A stretch of 64,000 nt of DNA from Pollenia angustigena (GCA_930367215.1 OV884059.1:157850511-157914510), one strand, 5' to 3'; shown: positions 1-10,992, counted from the stretch's first letter. The notes: generated by a model from the letters alone, not told the origin. Program-made: numbers and translations.

Positions 1-540
1 GACGTACCAAATTTTGTTACGCTAGCGTTATTTTTTACGGTTTTAGGCGCACTAAACTGTTTTCCGGGAGTAGTGTTTATATGGGGCTTAGGGTAAACTA
101 TGGACGGATCTTCACGAAATTTAAAAGTGTGATTTCCAGTCAAATAAAACAAATTTTTGCAAAATCTTATCTCATTCCGTGTCTTGTTCCAGTATTTATG
201 TTATTTTTTGTAACAAAATTTTTTTAGGTGGTGGTTCCACATTTTTAATTATAGCTCTGGTCCTACTGAGCCGATTTTGCTGGATTTCAATCCCAAACTG
301 CTTAGGATAACTACAAGCAATTTGGCACCAAGTTTGTTCATTTCTTTTGAGTTGTTCGAAAGTGAGCGGACAGACAGACGGACATGGCTAAATCGACTTA
401 GAATTACTCAACGACCCAGAATATATGTACTTTATGGGGTCTGAGATGAATAATAAAAAAGTTTCACACGGAATGACAAACTTAATATACCCTTTTCAAT
501 ACTAATTGTGGTGGAGGGTATAAAAAATGTATTGTGCATA
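1..540 (-). repeat. Truncated copy of the mini-me-like/153-bp-unit dispersed repeat
   Basis: Read on the minus strand, this block is the same sequence as 34,637-35,110. It starts with TACCCTCCACCACAATTAGT at its high-coordinate end, then an AT-rich stretch ending in TATATTCTGG, then a GTCCGTCTGTCTGTCCG tract, then one unit of the 153-bp repeat that is tandem at 35,055-35,755. A TA-rich core beside a GTCY-rich tract is the hallmark of dipteran mini-me elements; that class name is inference. The copy runs off the left edge of the window. Confidence 0.75.
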
Positions 541-828
541 TCCCCGTATTTCATTTATAAGATTTTCATGAAATGTTATCAAAGTAAAAAATAGAAACAC
601 AGCTCTTCATAAAAAGTCACGACGTTTTTGCGTTTTTTCAAAATATCTAATACGCTTATACATGTGTGTTTGCAAATTTAATGCAAGAAAAAACACATTT
701 TGGGAGAATAACCAAAAACTTAACTACATACTATTTATACAAGTATGTGCGTGTGTTTGCGAGCAAATTTAAAACGCTCTCGTTGTTCCCGTATTTATAT
801 ATAAGATATACTGCCGGTTTAACGATGT

Positions 829-930
829 CGAACGTCATCGTTCGCATAGAAAATTATATAAAACAAAAACAAAATTCGAAAATTTGTTTTTGTTTTAATT
901 GTAATATTCTATGCGAACGTTAACGTTCGA
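829..930. repeat. Perfect-looking palindrome (about 50-bp arms)
   Basis: The left arm (829-881) and right arm (879-930) are reverse complements with only a few mismatches. Both carry CGTTCGCATAGAA on the outside and AAAACAAAAACAAA inside, with almost no loop. Each end also holds its own small palindrome (AACGTTAACGTT on the right). The flanks at 810 and 968 share TACTGCC, so the palindrome may sit inside a larger decayed MITE. An open frame reads through it but has no coding signature. Confidence 0.7.
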
Positions 931-1013
931 AATCGTTGAACAGTCTGTTCATTTTCCGACAGAGATTTACTGCCAATTTCACCATGTCGAAAGAAAGAGT
1001 TCTTTCGCATTTA

Positions 1014-1230
1014 GGCCCGTTTTCACAACTTACCGATAGCTAAAGGTAGGATTTTATCGGACGTATAAAAATTATTATTATTGCAACTTTACTTTTACCA
1101 ACCCTGTAGGATGAACCTTAATTTACTTTATCGCTCACTTTTGGTTAAAGTAAAGTTTTAATAATGGAACAGTTTTTATAAGGCCGTTTAAAGTCTACTT
1201 TAAGCTATCGGTAAGTTGTGAAAACGGGCC
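1014..1230. mobile_element. 217-bp MITE, PIF/Harbinger-like, TTA target duplication
   Basis: The ends are inverted repeats beginning GGCCCGTTTTCACAACTTAC and continuing through CGATAGC, with similarity extending about 60 bp inward. The element is flanked on both sides by TTA (1011-1013 and 1231-1233). A 3-bp TWA target duplication is characteristic of PIF/Harbinger elements. No coding capacity. Confidence 0.8.
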
Positions 1231-1953
1231 TTAGTGAAATAGTCAGTTATTTGTCTTGACTTTTTCAGATTTGGCAACTTTTTTATCATTTGTTTTAACT
1301 CTAATGCAGTCAGTGTTGCCAATCTGTGTAATTACACATATTGTGTATAATTTCTGCTTACATGTGTAGCCAGGGTTGTTAGATGTGACGATTTTTCGTC
1401 ATTTTGACGATTTTTTTGAGAAAATACAGTAAAATGACGATTGACGATTTTTTTACTCCAAGTAAAAGTGTTATGAAGATTTTCTGGCATCAATAAAACA
1501 CTTAGAAGAAATATTTACAATTATATTGGGAACAGTTCAGAACGTAAAAATAAATTTTTCGAAATACAAAAATGAATGGAAATTAAACAAAATAATTCTT
1601 CCCCCATCACAAACCAACTGGCTTTCATTGGATGCACTAGTAAGTCAAATTCTACAATTATATGAATGCCATCGATACAACAAAAAATGTACACTAGAGC
1701 CCCGAATTGCGTCGGTCCTATTTGGTCCGCTTTTTAAAAATTGGTTAAATCCGCTTTGCTTTTTAATGATTTCGATTTGCGTAGCTACATACGATTTAAT
1801 TTTTTAACTGAAGTCATAATCATATGTGAAGAATTTTTCTATTTGCGTGTAAAAAGGCGAATTCCCATTTAATTCTATTAGGTTAGTTATTCTAAGAATA
1901 AGTGCGCGTTAGGAAGTAAGAAGTTAGTTCTATATAAGAAGTTGTGTATAAAA

Positions 1954-2085
1954 ATGAGTGCAAAGGAAAGAAAATGCATCATTTTGGAACTAAACTTGGG
2001 TAAAAAGTCTGTTGATATCGACAGAACCCTTGGTTTAGCACTACAACAGTAAAAACAATTTGCAATAGTGATAGCGCTTGAAATT
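1954..2085 (+). pseudogene. Remnant of a pogo/Tigger-type (CENP-B-like) DNA-binding HTH
   Basis: The frame from 1954 reads MSAKERKCIILELNLGKKSV followed by DIDRTLGL, then stops. A +1 shift continues as STTTVKTICNSDSA. This joins into the helix-turn-helix pattern of pogo/Tigger transposases (GKS..DIAR.LGLS.TTVKTI). Only the N-terminal DNA-binding part is recognisable; no DDE catalytic region follows. It lies 650 bp outside the pogo/Tigger-like inverted-repeat element at 2736-3874, so whether the two belong together is unclear. Based on motif memory, not on a search. Confidence 0.5.
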
Positions 2086-2735
2086 AATCATTTAAAGATA
2101 GCTCGAGATAATAGCAAATGAGATTGTTTTTGTGAATATGGATAGATGAAATGAATAAATTTTTGTTATGTTTTTATGAAAAAAATAGTTTTTCTTATGT
2201 ATTTTTTTCAAATGATAAAAATATTTCAGCTCACTTGCTGATATAAATAAGTATAACAAAACTTAACCACATCACTTTCTTTATAATAAATAGAATTTCT
2301 TGCTAAAAATTTATATTTTTGAACCACTCAATGCGATAAATTGTCTCTAATTTGTAAAATTTAAATATTTGAAGATTTGTTGACGATTTTGTTAAATGTT
2401 CGTGACGATTTTGACGAATCTTGTTTGTATTTTAGTGCTTTATTCTTTGTGAACTATTTTAAGTCAAAAACTTTCAATTGATCTGTATTAAATGAAATGC
2501 TCTGTATTTGTTCTATATTTAAAAGAAAATCTAAAAGCAAATACACTTGCTAAATATTTTTTTTTTTTTTTTTGAAGTTTAAAGAAATAGTCAATATAAA
2601 AGTGTAAAAAATCCTTCTTTATTACTTATTTTTTATAAGGAGCACTTCAGGCTCATAAAAACTTATTTAGACACCAACGAAATAAAAATCAGTAATTTTA
2701 AAATAAATAAAAATAAAAAAATAAGAACTGAGGTA

Positions 2736-3874
2736 CAGTAGTTTTCCGGTTTAACGAACCAGTACTTTGTCAGGCCTGATCGTTAAACTGAAAAGTTCGT
2801 TATATGCCATACTTATGTCTAGTACCCATGTTATGAATAAATAAATAACTAGAACTGTTTTACTTGTGGTTTATTTTGAAATATGTTTTGAGATCTGTAT
2901 AATATATAATGTATAATATATTAAAAATTATTAAAAAGGTACAATTCATTACTATGGGGTCAAATCATGGCAGTCGTGAACGAATAATTTTTCGATTCGA
3001 AAGAAAATTTTATTTCAGTCAATACTGAACGAATCGGTATTATTTTTTCAGTGATTTAAAACTCAAATAAAGGCTTTACAACACCAAAAAAAATAATTTC
3101 GATCCGTTTAGTATGGACAGAAAGAATTAGAAATTGAATTGCCTTCGAATCGAAAAAGTATTCGATCACGACTGCCATGATTTGCCCCCAGAGTAATGAA
3201 TTGTACCTTATTGTGCCATAATTTGCCCCCTGGTATCGTAAAACCTAAAATAATTTTAATGAAAAATAAGTTCGAGATCATTTTCAATTTTCCTTGAAAA
3301 CTTTACATAAAAAATTTGTCGAGTAATGGTTGCTTTTTTAGAACAATGCATGTATGAATGTATGGCCCTATGTTCCAACTGGGAATTTTAAAGGACTAAA
3401 TATATGTATGAATGTCGTTGTCGTAAAAACCAAGAAAAAAGTTGTTTCTTCATTCTGCGAGGTTCACCTTGCTTCATGGCTTTCCTATTTTTAAATCCAA
3501 AGTTTGTACTTCTCGTTACTTTTTGCACAAATCCATTGCCAGTTGTGGTAACCATCCACAATTTTTAGTTTTTCTTTAAAAAAAAGTTTCTTTCTTGTAC
3601 TCATTTTACTGATCATTGCAGCATAATCAAACAAAAATGCTACATAAACAAAACCTAAAATAGCTGTACTTTTTGCTACCCACCTTGTTTTTAATTAGAA
3701 ATTACTTCACATTATGCTTTTTTAAACTAAAATTATGAATTCTATTTGTTCGCTAAATTGAGCACAAATAAATATTTTTTGTTCGCTATATAAGGTACAC
3801 AATGGAGCAAACTTGTGTGTTCGTTAAATGCGATGTTCGCAGAATCGAAGGTTCGTTAAACAAGAATACTACTG
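2736..3874. mobile_element. pogo/Tigger-like non-autonomous element, TA target duplication
   Basis: The left end CAGTAGTTTTCCGGTTTAAC and the right end (reverse-complemented CAGTAGTATTCTTGTTTAAC) are inverted repeats of about 25 bp that end in GAACC. TA flanks both sides (2734-2735 and 3875-3876). Termini starting CAG with a TA duplication fit the pogo/Tigger branch of Tc1/mariner. GTTCGTTAAA/TTTAACGAAC words recur just inside both ends. No coding region is seen. A 273-bp palindromic element is nested inside. Confidence 0.75.
2937..3209. repeat. Palindromic MITE nested in the pogo/Tigger-like element
   Basis: Inverted arms of about 75 bp begin AAGGTACAATTCATTACT and continue through GGCAGTCGTG and TTTTTCGATTCGAA. 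The two arms differ at scattered positions. There is a loop of about 120 bp and no reading frame. I cannot assign a superfamily or define a target duplication. Confidence 0.65.
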
Positions 3875-4130
3875 TATTTAGTTTCCAATAAAGTTTTAAA
3901 CAGAATTTCGAAATAAAACCCATTGAACATTATGGTTTTTTATCTCGATTAAAGATATTTAATATTTTGTTCAACAAATCTATCTTTGATACTTTTTAAA
4001 CTTCATATGAAGGTTGTTTTTTTTTTTTTTTGAATCTCAAAATTTTCAATAATAAGAAATAATATTGCCATTTTTAAAAGTTTTCAACAATAATTTTAAT
4101 CAAAGTAATTTTTGAGAACACAAAATTTTT

Positions 4131-4615
4131 AAATTAACAAGATTTTGTTTGTCGTGCTTAATTCCCAATTTTTACTCTTGATAAACTGGCATGTGCACGG
4201 CCAAAAAACCTGAACTGACAACTTGCTTTATTTTTTGATTTTCTTGCGAAAACAGTAAAGCAAGTTGTTTTTATTAACCTACTTACAACTACAATTAATG
4301 TTGGGAGAATTCCAACCAATTGTCGTGGGGAATGTTAGAAAAGATAAACTCACTGTTTATTGTTGTTGTTTTTGTTTAAGCTTTGATATTGTTGCAAGTA
4401 AAACTGTTGCTTATAATTCTTATTCGCTTAACAGTTTTATTTGTATAATATCTTTAGTTTTTCTAAAGTCTTTGGATGAAGCTTCCTGTTGATCTGGCCT
4501 AAGCAACCCGAGAAATAAGCATAGCAGTGGCCTATCCAATCAACAATAAATTTCAGTGTTTTTATCAAGAATAAAAATTGGGAATTTGGCACGACAAACA
4601 AAATCTTGTTAATTT
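4131..4615 (-). mobile_element. 485-bp MITE, TTAA-flanked, sister of the 23.0-23.6 kb copy
   Basis: Inverted repeats of about 50 bp read TTAACAAGATTTTGTTTGTC at both ends, then GTGC, then AATTCCCAATTTTTA. On the minus strand the interior is clearly homologous to 23,001-23,480: shared blocks include CAATATCAAAGCTTAAACAA, CAATAAACAGTGAGTTTATC and CAATTGGTTGG. TTAA occurs at each outer end and again in the sister copy, which may be a target duplication or part of the repeat. The relative at 23.5 kb lies directly beside the RAG1-like transposase relic. Confidence 0.7.
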
Positions 4616-4791
4616 ATAATTTTAATTTAAAAAAAGGTTTTATATCCAATTTAGTTTTTATGCTTTTTATTTTAAACTTACTTTAAAAAAAAAAAATAAA
4701 AAAAATCATGTGTAAATTTTCTTCAAATGTGTAGCTTGGAACACAGTCGTGTGTAATTACCGAAATCTTTATTGGCAACACTAAATGCAGT

Positions 4792-5399
4792 GTAAATTTA
4801 TTTCTATAGTGTTTTTTTTCGGATACAGTACTTCGATCCAACGTGGATTGTCAAGGGTACTTACGTAAATTTTGTCTTTCGGGTCCCTTAAGAAATAAAA
4901 TTTTTTGGCGAACGTTCAACTAAATACAAAAGATTTGAAGAAATAACCCAGTAAAAAATTCTTGTTTTGCGAAGCACTAAAAGTACTTTTTAAAAAGTGA
5001 GCCCACATTTATGCGCTACACAATAACACATACTGAGATGCAATTAAATAAGTGAACGAACTATTTGTATTGTATTAAATAAAATAGCATTTAAAAAACC
5101 ACGACATTCCACTTCTACGAAGCAGGCTTGTAAGGTTGCATATCAAGGAATGACGGTAGCAACAAAAAATTCAGTGTGCAAAGCTGATCGCTATATTCAC
5201 CAATTTTTATATGCGCCGAATAAGGCGATTGCTGTGTCAAAAATGTATTGCTTCATAGTGGGAACTCGACATATAAAATTCATGTCTTCCGTAAGCGAGA
5301 AGATGGTAAGTGAAAGTTTTATTTTTCTCCCTTACAAACCATCTACGTTTGAAGCTCCATTGTTTATTGAGAATGGCCTGTTCTGAAAGTCACACGTGT
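4792..5399. other. Unassigned AT-rich spacer
   Basis: This is the right flank of the 3.5 kb hAT element. It has no motif-bearing reading frame, inverted repeat or RNA gene that I can support. A 78-codon frame at 5150-5386 has no recognisable domain. Confidence 0.4.
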
Positions 5400-5665
5400 G
5401 ATTTTGTGGTGTTCTGAAACACCACTGAAAACACGCACTCTCCGGGGACTACGTAGTGGTTCTGCTTTTCATCCAAAGTCGCGTGTTGGGAGATCTTTCA
5501 CCATGTATGTGAAACTTCGGCATGCAACAAGATCTCCCTAGGTGCTCTTCAACAGATATTGCCAACTATTCTTATGAGCGGAGCTTAGCTAGCCGCAGCT
5601 CCTTAACAAGCGGCGAATGAATAATTCAACCGGATTGTATACTCAAAATTTCTAACAGTGTGTGT
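5400..5665 (+). mobile_element. Fragment resembling the 5' untranslated end of the 16.9-21.5 kb LINE
   Basis: GC-richer than its surroundings, it shares an ordered series of blocks with 17,040-17,480, just upstream of the LINE ORF1. The blocks include CTCAACAGATGCTG versus CTTCAACAGATATTG, then AGCTCC, then a CCGGATTATGCACTCAAAA-type block (here CCGGATTGTATACTCAAAA). No ORF1 or ORF2 follows. A piece containing only the 5' end is unusual, because LINE copies normally lose their 5' ends. The match is visual and diverged. Confidence 0.45.
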
Positions 5666-5924
5666 TGGTTGTTCCCATACATAGGGGCGGTTGATACACG
5701 CAGTGGTTAAGACCACCTTGAGAGAACCAAGTGCTGAAAAAGTGATCAAAAACTGAACATTGATTTTATATTTTATTTTTTATAGAGAAGACTGTTATGA
5801 ATTAAGAAAATTGATAATAATTTTTAAGAAAACATTATCTTAAATTCAATTTTAATAAGGGTTATTATTAGCTTTGAAAATGGTTTCCTGTAAGTGATGT
5901 CCATTTTCTGCTTTGCACATATGA

Positions 5925-6838
5925 ACGTGCTCTTTTTCAATAACTTATCGCAAAATTTTGGGTGTAATGGCCATGACTTAATTTCAAATGTTTGTTTTTA
6001 GTTGAGTCATGGTTCTTGGTTTGTAAACACATACTCTTTCTTTTAAATATCCCCAAAGAAAAGTGTCAATCGCTGTTACATCTGGTAAACGAGAAGGTCA
6101 GTTAAAACCTCTAGTGCGCGAAATAGCCAAATATGTCCTTTACCAAAGTCATTGAGGCACCTGCAGTATGTGCTGTGGCTCCATCTTGTAGAAACCACAA
6201 TTTTCGATGGTTTTTCACAGATAGCTTTACAAAATTTTCCAACATCGTCCGATATGCACTATCGCTGGCAGAGATTGTAACACCAATGTCATTTTCAAAA
6301 AAATGTGGGCCAATTATCCCTTCGCACGATACACCGCATCAAACAGTACTCTAAAATGGGTGAAATAGTCGCTGACGAACTGGTCTTGGATTCTACGTAG
6401 CCTAAATCTTGCAGTTTTGCTTGTTGACATTTAATAAGAATAAAGTCTGGATTTTTCTCCAGTTTTTCACGGAAGAGAATTATGTACATAGTCAATACGT
6501 TGCTGGTAGTCTGTCGTCTTCTTTTTACACAAGTTGAAATTTATATCGGAACAAGTCTAATGTACTTTAAATTCTCTGCAGCTACAGCCGTGATAGTTCA
6601 AGTTGTGTCGAACGTCTCCTTGTTGATGTTGATGGACTGTGCTGTACGCTCTTCCGTACACGTTTAATATTTTAAGCTGTGTTTTTATGGTGTGTACTCT
6701 TCCGGCACCTAGAAGGGTTCTTACGGACCCGTGTTTACGAATATTTCCAATCAAATGGTTTATTGCTGACGCTGTAGATGGAATGCGCATATTAAAATGT
6801 CGACGATATGCATGAAATGGTTTGAAAAATAAAATCAA
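5925..6838 (-). pseudogene. Broken IS630/mariner-type (DDE_3) transposase
   Basis: On the minus strand the N-terminal part (about 6838-6557) contains a helix-turn-helix-like stretch, FHAYRRHFNMRIPSTASAIN then NIRKHGSVR. After frame breaks, the catalytic half reads GIIGPHFFENDIGVTISASD, then LWFLQDGATAHTA (second catalytic Asp), then IDTFLWGYLKERVC (third Asp region) and MTQLK. These are hallmark segments of the insect IS630/mariner-type family whose usual forms are GPYFFEN, WFQQDGATCHTA and LDFFLWGY. The frame carries several stops and shifts. Two related remnants lie at 40,690-41,500 (minus) and 42,520-42,990 (plus). Terminal inverted repeats were not located for this copy. A complete family member is about 350 residues, so this is a decayed but long remnant. 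Confidence 0.75.
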
Positions 6839-6840
6839 TT

Positions 6841-8378
6841 ATTATTATTTTTTTTTCTTTTTTTGGTTCGATGGTATAGTTATTCATAATAAATTCCCCA
6901 AGGCTTCTCCACAAAATGCTGAAATAAAAGAAAAAAATAATCATTAAAAAAATTAAAAAGAATCTAAAAAATATAGATCATTCTGCGCCACCCGCTATGA
7001 ATAAACAAATGTACAGAGAAATAAAATGTCAGATAAATGACAACTATATTGACAGCAGATTTCTAAGCAAAAATTGCTTGAGCAATCAGCTAAAAATGCA
7101 AATTTCAAGTCTTTTAAGCGAATTCATGAGAATCGTTAATATTGTAATTTACATAAACAGTTATTTATACTATACTTCTATAACAATTTACAATTTTGTT
7201 TTACTTTTCAGATAAATATAGTTATAGCAACCCTACTTTGTTATTTATGAATTTTCAGAAAAAAAAAATTTTTTTTGTGGTTTTGTTATTAAATTTTGAC
7301 GTTTACACTTATTTATCGTTTAATAATACAATAGTCTATTAACAACAGCGCTTTTTAGACTAAAATAGTACTTTAGTACTTAGCATTCTAGAACACTTTG
7401 GGAATTGGCTAATTATTATGAAATTAATTTTAGATATCGCTTTCGGTACATGTGTTTTACATTTTTACTAACTTATTTTCTCTCTTTCTCTTACAGGTAT
7501 GTCCAATAATCTCATTTTAAATACTGTTAAAGTAAGTCACTTAAATGTCCTCACATTTAATTTTTTTTTATGTTATTAAATTCAAAATTTTCTTAAATTA
7601 TTCTGTGTTTTAGATACATGTGTGTCTTTGTTTCTTCATAAATCAATGTTAACATTTTTTTTACCCTCGCCAGCCAATTAGAACATTAGAAAAAGTCGAA
7701 AAATCCTCGTTTGTTTTTGTCAAATAATTCTCTTTATTAACCTTAAATAAAACATCTTTAAAAGATGCGGCCATAAATCATAATCTGGCAACTAAAATCA
7801 GCTTGATTGAAAATTATGTAAACGTGTTTGTGGTTTGTTTCTTTAAGTTGAATACGTAAATAAATAAAACAGAGCACAGTAGGGAACTTAAAAAAATTAT
7901 TAAAATTTCGCAAACTTATTATTTCATAAAAAGTTTTGGTTTGTTTTGCAAAGATAATTTGTTTTTGGTTCAGCAAAAAAGATCAAATTCAAATTGCGTA
8001 AAATCACAAATGAAAAAGTTTTTGTTTTATTTTCACTAAATTTCTCAAATTTACTTCATAATTTTATGTGTCTTAGAAAATTGGAAACAACTTGTAACAC
8101 AATTTTACATATGGAGGGTCTCAGAGCTAACCTAGTCATAAAATATAATACATATAAAATGCAAAAGGCCTTTCATAATTTTTAAAAATTGTTCAGTAGC
8201 GATAAGAAACTTAATAAAAAAGAAAATTATTGTGATTACTAAAAAAAAATTTTCAGGATAGTATCATTAATTCATAGATTGTTAATGATATTAACCAGAA
8301 AAAAAGGTAGTCATAAAGTTGTAAAGTCATATGTCTTAAAATAATTACAAGAACTAAATATGACTGATGTGAGCAAGC
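6841..8378. other. Quiet AT-rich region, possibly intronic
   Basis: No transposon signature, inverted repeat or supported reading frame was seen. The notable item is the ratchet-like splice signal at 7466-7502. Several short open frames here have low-complexity composition. Confidence 0.4.
7466..7502 (+). promoter_or_regulatory. Candidate recursive splice (ratchet) site in a long intron
   Basis: A perfect branch-point consensus TACTAAC (7466-7472) is followed by an uninterrupted pyrimidine-rich tract (TTTTCTCTCTTTCTCTTACAG, 7476-7496), and the AG is joined directly to GTATGT (7497-7502). An acceptor fused to a donor with no exon between them is the definition of a zero-nucleotide exon. Such sites subdivide very long introns in Drosophila, where the consensus is a pyrimidine tract followed by CAG|GTAAGT. 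The donor half is GTATGT, a common variant. If real, it places this stretch inside a large intron of a plus-strand gene. Confidence 0.5.
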
Positions 8379-8565
8379 GCTTATAATTAAGATTTCTAAT
8401 GTACAGTAACGACGAAATAATGAACACAGCATTAAAATTTTTATTTTGTTTCAAACACAACAATATTTTTTTTTAATAAATTGTAAAATATTATTTAGGA
8501 CATTATGACGATATGACTTGATAGCACACCTTGTGAATAGCCCAAATATGAAATTGTCTTTTTAT
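8379..8565 (+). repeat. Paralogue of the interior of the 28.6-30.3 kb hAT-like element (empty site)
   Basis: Blocks such as AATGAACACAGCATTAAAA, AATTGTAAAATATTATTT and GACTTGATAGCACACCTTGT match 29,440-29,975 in the same order. In the 29.5 kb copy these blocks are interrupted by a 383-bp MITE inserted at AATT. Here the site (AATTGTAAAATATT) is uninterrupted, so this copy shows the pre-insertion state. Confidence 0.75.
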
Positions 8566-9097
8566 TAAGTCAATTATCTCTCCTGATTTTTTTTTTCAAA
8601 TCATGATAGACGCTTTTGCATTTTATATGACGATATGTATTTCAAAACTGGTGCGACATACTCCGCAAAGTTTAGCTCTATCCAGTTCAGTAACGGACTA
8701 AACCAAAAAGTGTTTCGTTCCAAAGGTAACAGTAACAAACCCAAGTCAGTTGCTGTCTAACTAACTAGTGCTGTACATACAAGGAATGTAGAATCTTCTA
8801 GAGATATTATCGGGCACCCGGCGAGTACTACTATGCTAAAAAATATAAACACCTTGTGTTATTTGTTGAGAAGAAAGAAATTTTGTTTATTTATTACCTC
8901 AGTAGAGATCTTTGTTTCAAATGAAATCACCACCTAACTTCCATCGTGTCCCTATTTTTGAATACATCTGAATCTTTCTTACGTATTCATCTTAATAGGG
9001 ATATATAAATGTAAGTTTCATTGAAATCGGTTTGATTATTTCGGAGAGCCAGAAATTGCACCCAACCTCCCCTTGTTGTCCTATGTTTGGAAATATA
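8566..9097. repeat. Degenerate dispersed-repeat sequence
   Basis: The segment 8860-9097 (GAAATCGGTTTGATTATTT, CCCAACCTCCCC) resembles in style the tail of the repeat at 57,280-57,480, where similar GAAATTT and GGGGAGG blocks occur, and it appears to resume after 11,394. No reading frame is supported. The relationship is weak. Confidence 0.3.
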
Positions 9098-9208
9098 TAT
9101 GTAGCTGGTGTTTTTCATACGGGAATTCCCGGGATTTTTTTGTTATTAAATTATTGTGACATGAAGTAGATCTTAGCCGTTAGGCAAAAAGGTCTGAACT
9201 AAAAAAAA

Positions 9209-9330
9209 AACGCATTTTGATGTGCTGTTTACACAACACAAGTGACTAAACGTGTAGTAAAATTTATGTGGAAAACACTCAAAAACCTGAGTGTTCAGTC
9301 ACGTGTGTTGTGAAAACAGCACATGAGTTT
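9209..9330. repeat. Nested small palindromic MITE
   Basis: Arms of about 40 bp: the left GATGTGCTGTTTACACAACA and the right, reverse-complemented, CATGTGCTGTTTTCACAACA, each followed by CACGTGAC or CAAGTGAC. The loop is about 35 bp. The motif GTTTTCACAAC also begins the Harbinger-like MITE at 1014, but no 3-bp duplication was confirmed here. Confidence 0.6.
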
Positions 9331-10172
9331 TTGATTGGCTTTAATTCAATTTGTTTTTTCTTTCGTTTTCAAGTTTTCAATTTAACATAACGAAAAACTG
9401 CAGTTTCTGACTTTATACGTTTTTGCTAAACGCCAAAGAGATGTCAATTCATATCCGATTAGTAAGGCAATGTTTAATGATCCGAAATTTCAAAAGAAGA
9501 ATAGTAAAAATTTACAGAATATTTAATTTGTTTAAAGACCCAGATTAATTTTATAAAAACGAACAAATTTTGGACCCACTTGCTTCAAAAAATTTAATGC
9601 TTTTATAAGCAGAGCGTCTGCATGAAAGATTATTCGGATTAGTTTCTGTAAGAAATAATGACAAAAGTTATATAAAAAAAAAAAAAAAAAAATGAATTAC
9701 AAGTTTTGAAGGAAGTGCTAAGAAAACTGAAACTGTCTTGAGATTATTTAATGTTCCTTTGCCTATAAATACAATACAAACATCCGTCGAATGGAAACGT
9801 GTTTTATTATTGAAATCTTCTTGATAAAAATTAGAAATTTCAAACTTTTCTGTAAATATTTTGTTATAATTTGTTTGAATAATTTAATAATTTCTGTGGC
9901 AATAAGTGCTTAAAGCTTCGTTCCCAAAGAATTTCATATATTTTCCATTAATTTTTCAAACAAAAATTTTACTTAAGTTTTTAACTTCTACTTCAGCAAC
10001 AATTTGTATGAAAATACAAATGAAGTTTAAATAATTTTGTTAAATTTTGAATGAAGATTTTAATAAAATTCTTTAAAAAATAAAAATTAATTTATAATAT
10101 TTTTGTTGGAAATATTAGCAAACATTTTCTTAACTGAAAATATGTATGGGTGCGAACAAATTTTTTGCTTCA

Positions 10173-10992
10173 TTACACTGGTTTACAGCCAAAAATTACC
10201 AAGAACGCCACGTGCTTAGATATGTTAATTTTGACCTCCTGAATACGAAAAACGCTGTAATTTTTTTTTCAATAGTTTAGTTTTTTAGATAACGGTACTT
10301 TTGTGTTTTTCGGTGTATGGTCCCACTCAAACCCTTGTGGAGCCCAACCAAAAATGGCATATCGTTGGAAAGGTAATTGAATGCCTTTTCCGTCGATATG
10401 CTAAGAATTTTTATCTGATAAGAATTGGCTGAGTTATGGCACCTCAAAGTTCGAAATTTGCCTATTTTTTACGTTTTTTTCAAAATTTTTCATTTTTATT
10501 TCGTTTTTTTTCTACGTTATAGTAAATATCTGGAATGTTTTATTTTTTAACCAAATAGTTTATTTTGTTACCAAAAAAATCGGATGAAAAATAAAGGTTT
10601 TATTAAGGATTTTGTGGAACGACAATATTTTCATCTCATATAAAATTCCGCCTTTTTTTTAACCATCAGTTTTAACGTATTTATGATAAATGAGGTGCCA
10701 TAACTCAGCCAATTCTTATCAGATAAAAATTCTTAGCATATCGACGGAAAATTCAATTACCTTTCCAACGATATGCCATTTATCTCGATCGGACTTTTCG
10801 GTTGGGCTCCACAAGGGTTTGAGTGGGAACATACACCGAAAAACACAAAAGTACCGTTATCTAAAAAACTAAACTATTGAAAAAAAAATTACAGCGTTTT
10901 TCGTGTTCAGGAGGTCAAAATTAACTTATCTAGGCACGTGGCGTTCTTGGTAATTTTCCAAATTAAAAATTTGTAAAGCAGTGTTATGAAAA
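10173..10992. mobile_element. Large foldback element (arms about 265 bp)
   Basis: The left arm (about 10,173-10,449) and right arm (about 10,690-10,992) are inverted copies with high visual identity. Matching blocks run inward as ACCAAGAACGCCACGTG, TTTTGACCTCCTGAA, AACGGTACTTTTGTGTTTTT, CAAACCCTTGTGGAGCCCAA, CATATCGTTGGAAAGGTAAT and AATTGGCTGAGTTATGGCA. The spacer of about 240 bp is AT-rich. No transposase is encoded. Long arms of this kind fit a foldback or long-TIR DNA element; the superfamily is unknown. RNA from it would form a long hairpin. Confidence 0.8.

Larger units (their letters stand above)
1311..4783. mobile_element. hAT-like element, 3.5 kb, perfect 8-bp target duplication
   Basis: The left end reads CAGTGTTGCCAAT and the right end, reverse-complemented, reads TAGTGTTGCCAAT; both continue a few bases later with GTAATTACACA. 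The flanks are identical octamers, AATGCAGT at 1303-1310 and 4784-4791. An 8-bp duplication with YAGTGTTGCC-type termini identifies the hAT superfamily. I see no clear hAT transposase inside. The interior holds a pogo-type HTH remnant, a pogo/Tigger-like element with a nested palindrome, and a TTAA-flanked MITE, so it is a host for later insertions. Confidence 0.85.

Noticed and set aside
1526..1807. 93-codon frame as hAT transposase
   Set aside because: No hAT motif (RW, dimerisation block) is visible; low-complexity, AT-driven frame.
6133..6667. Plus-strand frames of 61-73 codons
   Set aside because: Antisense to the mariner-type transposase remnant.
9750..9820. hAT C-terminal motif VPLPINTIQTSVEWKRVF
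   Set aside because: Only a loose resemblance to the SERVFS block, with no supporting upstream motifs.
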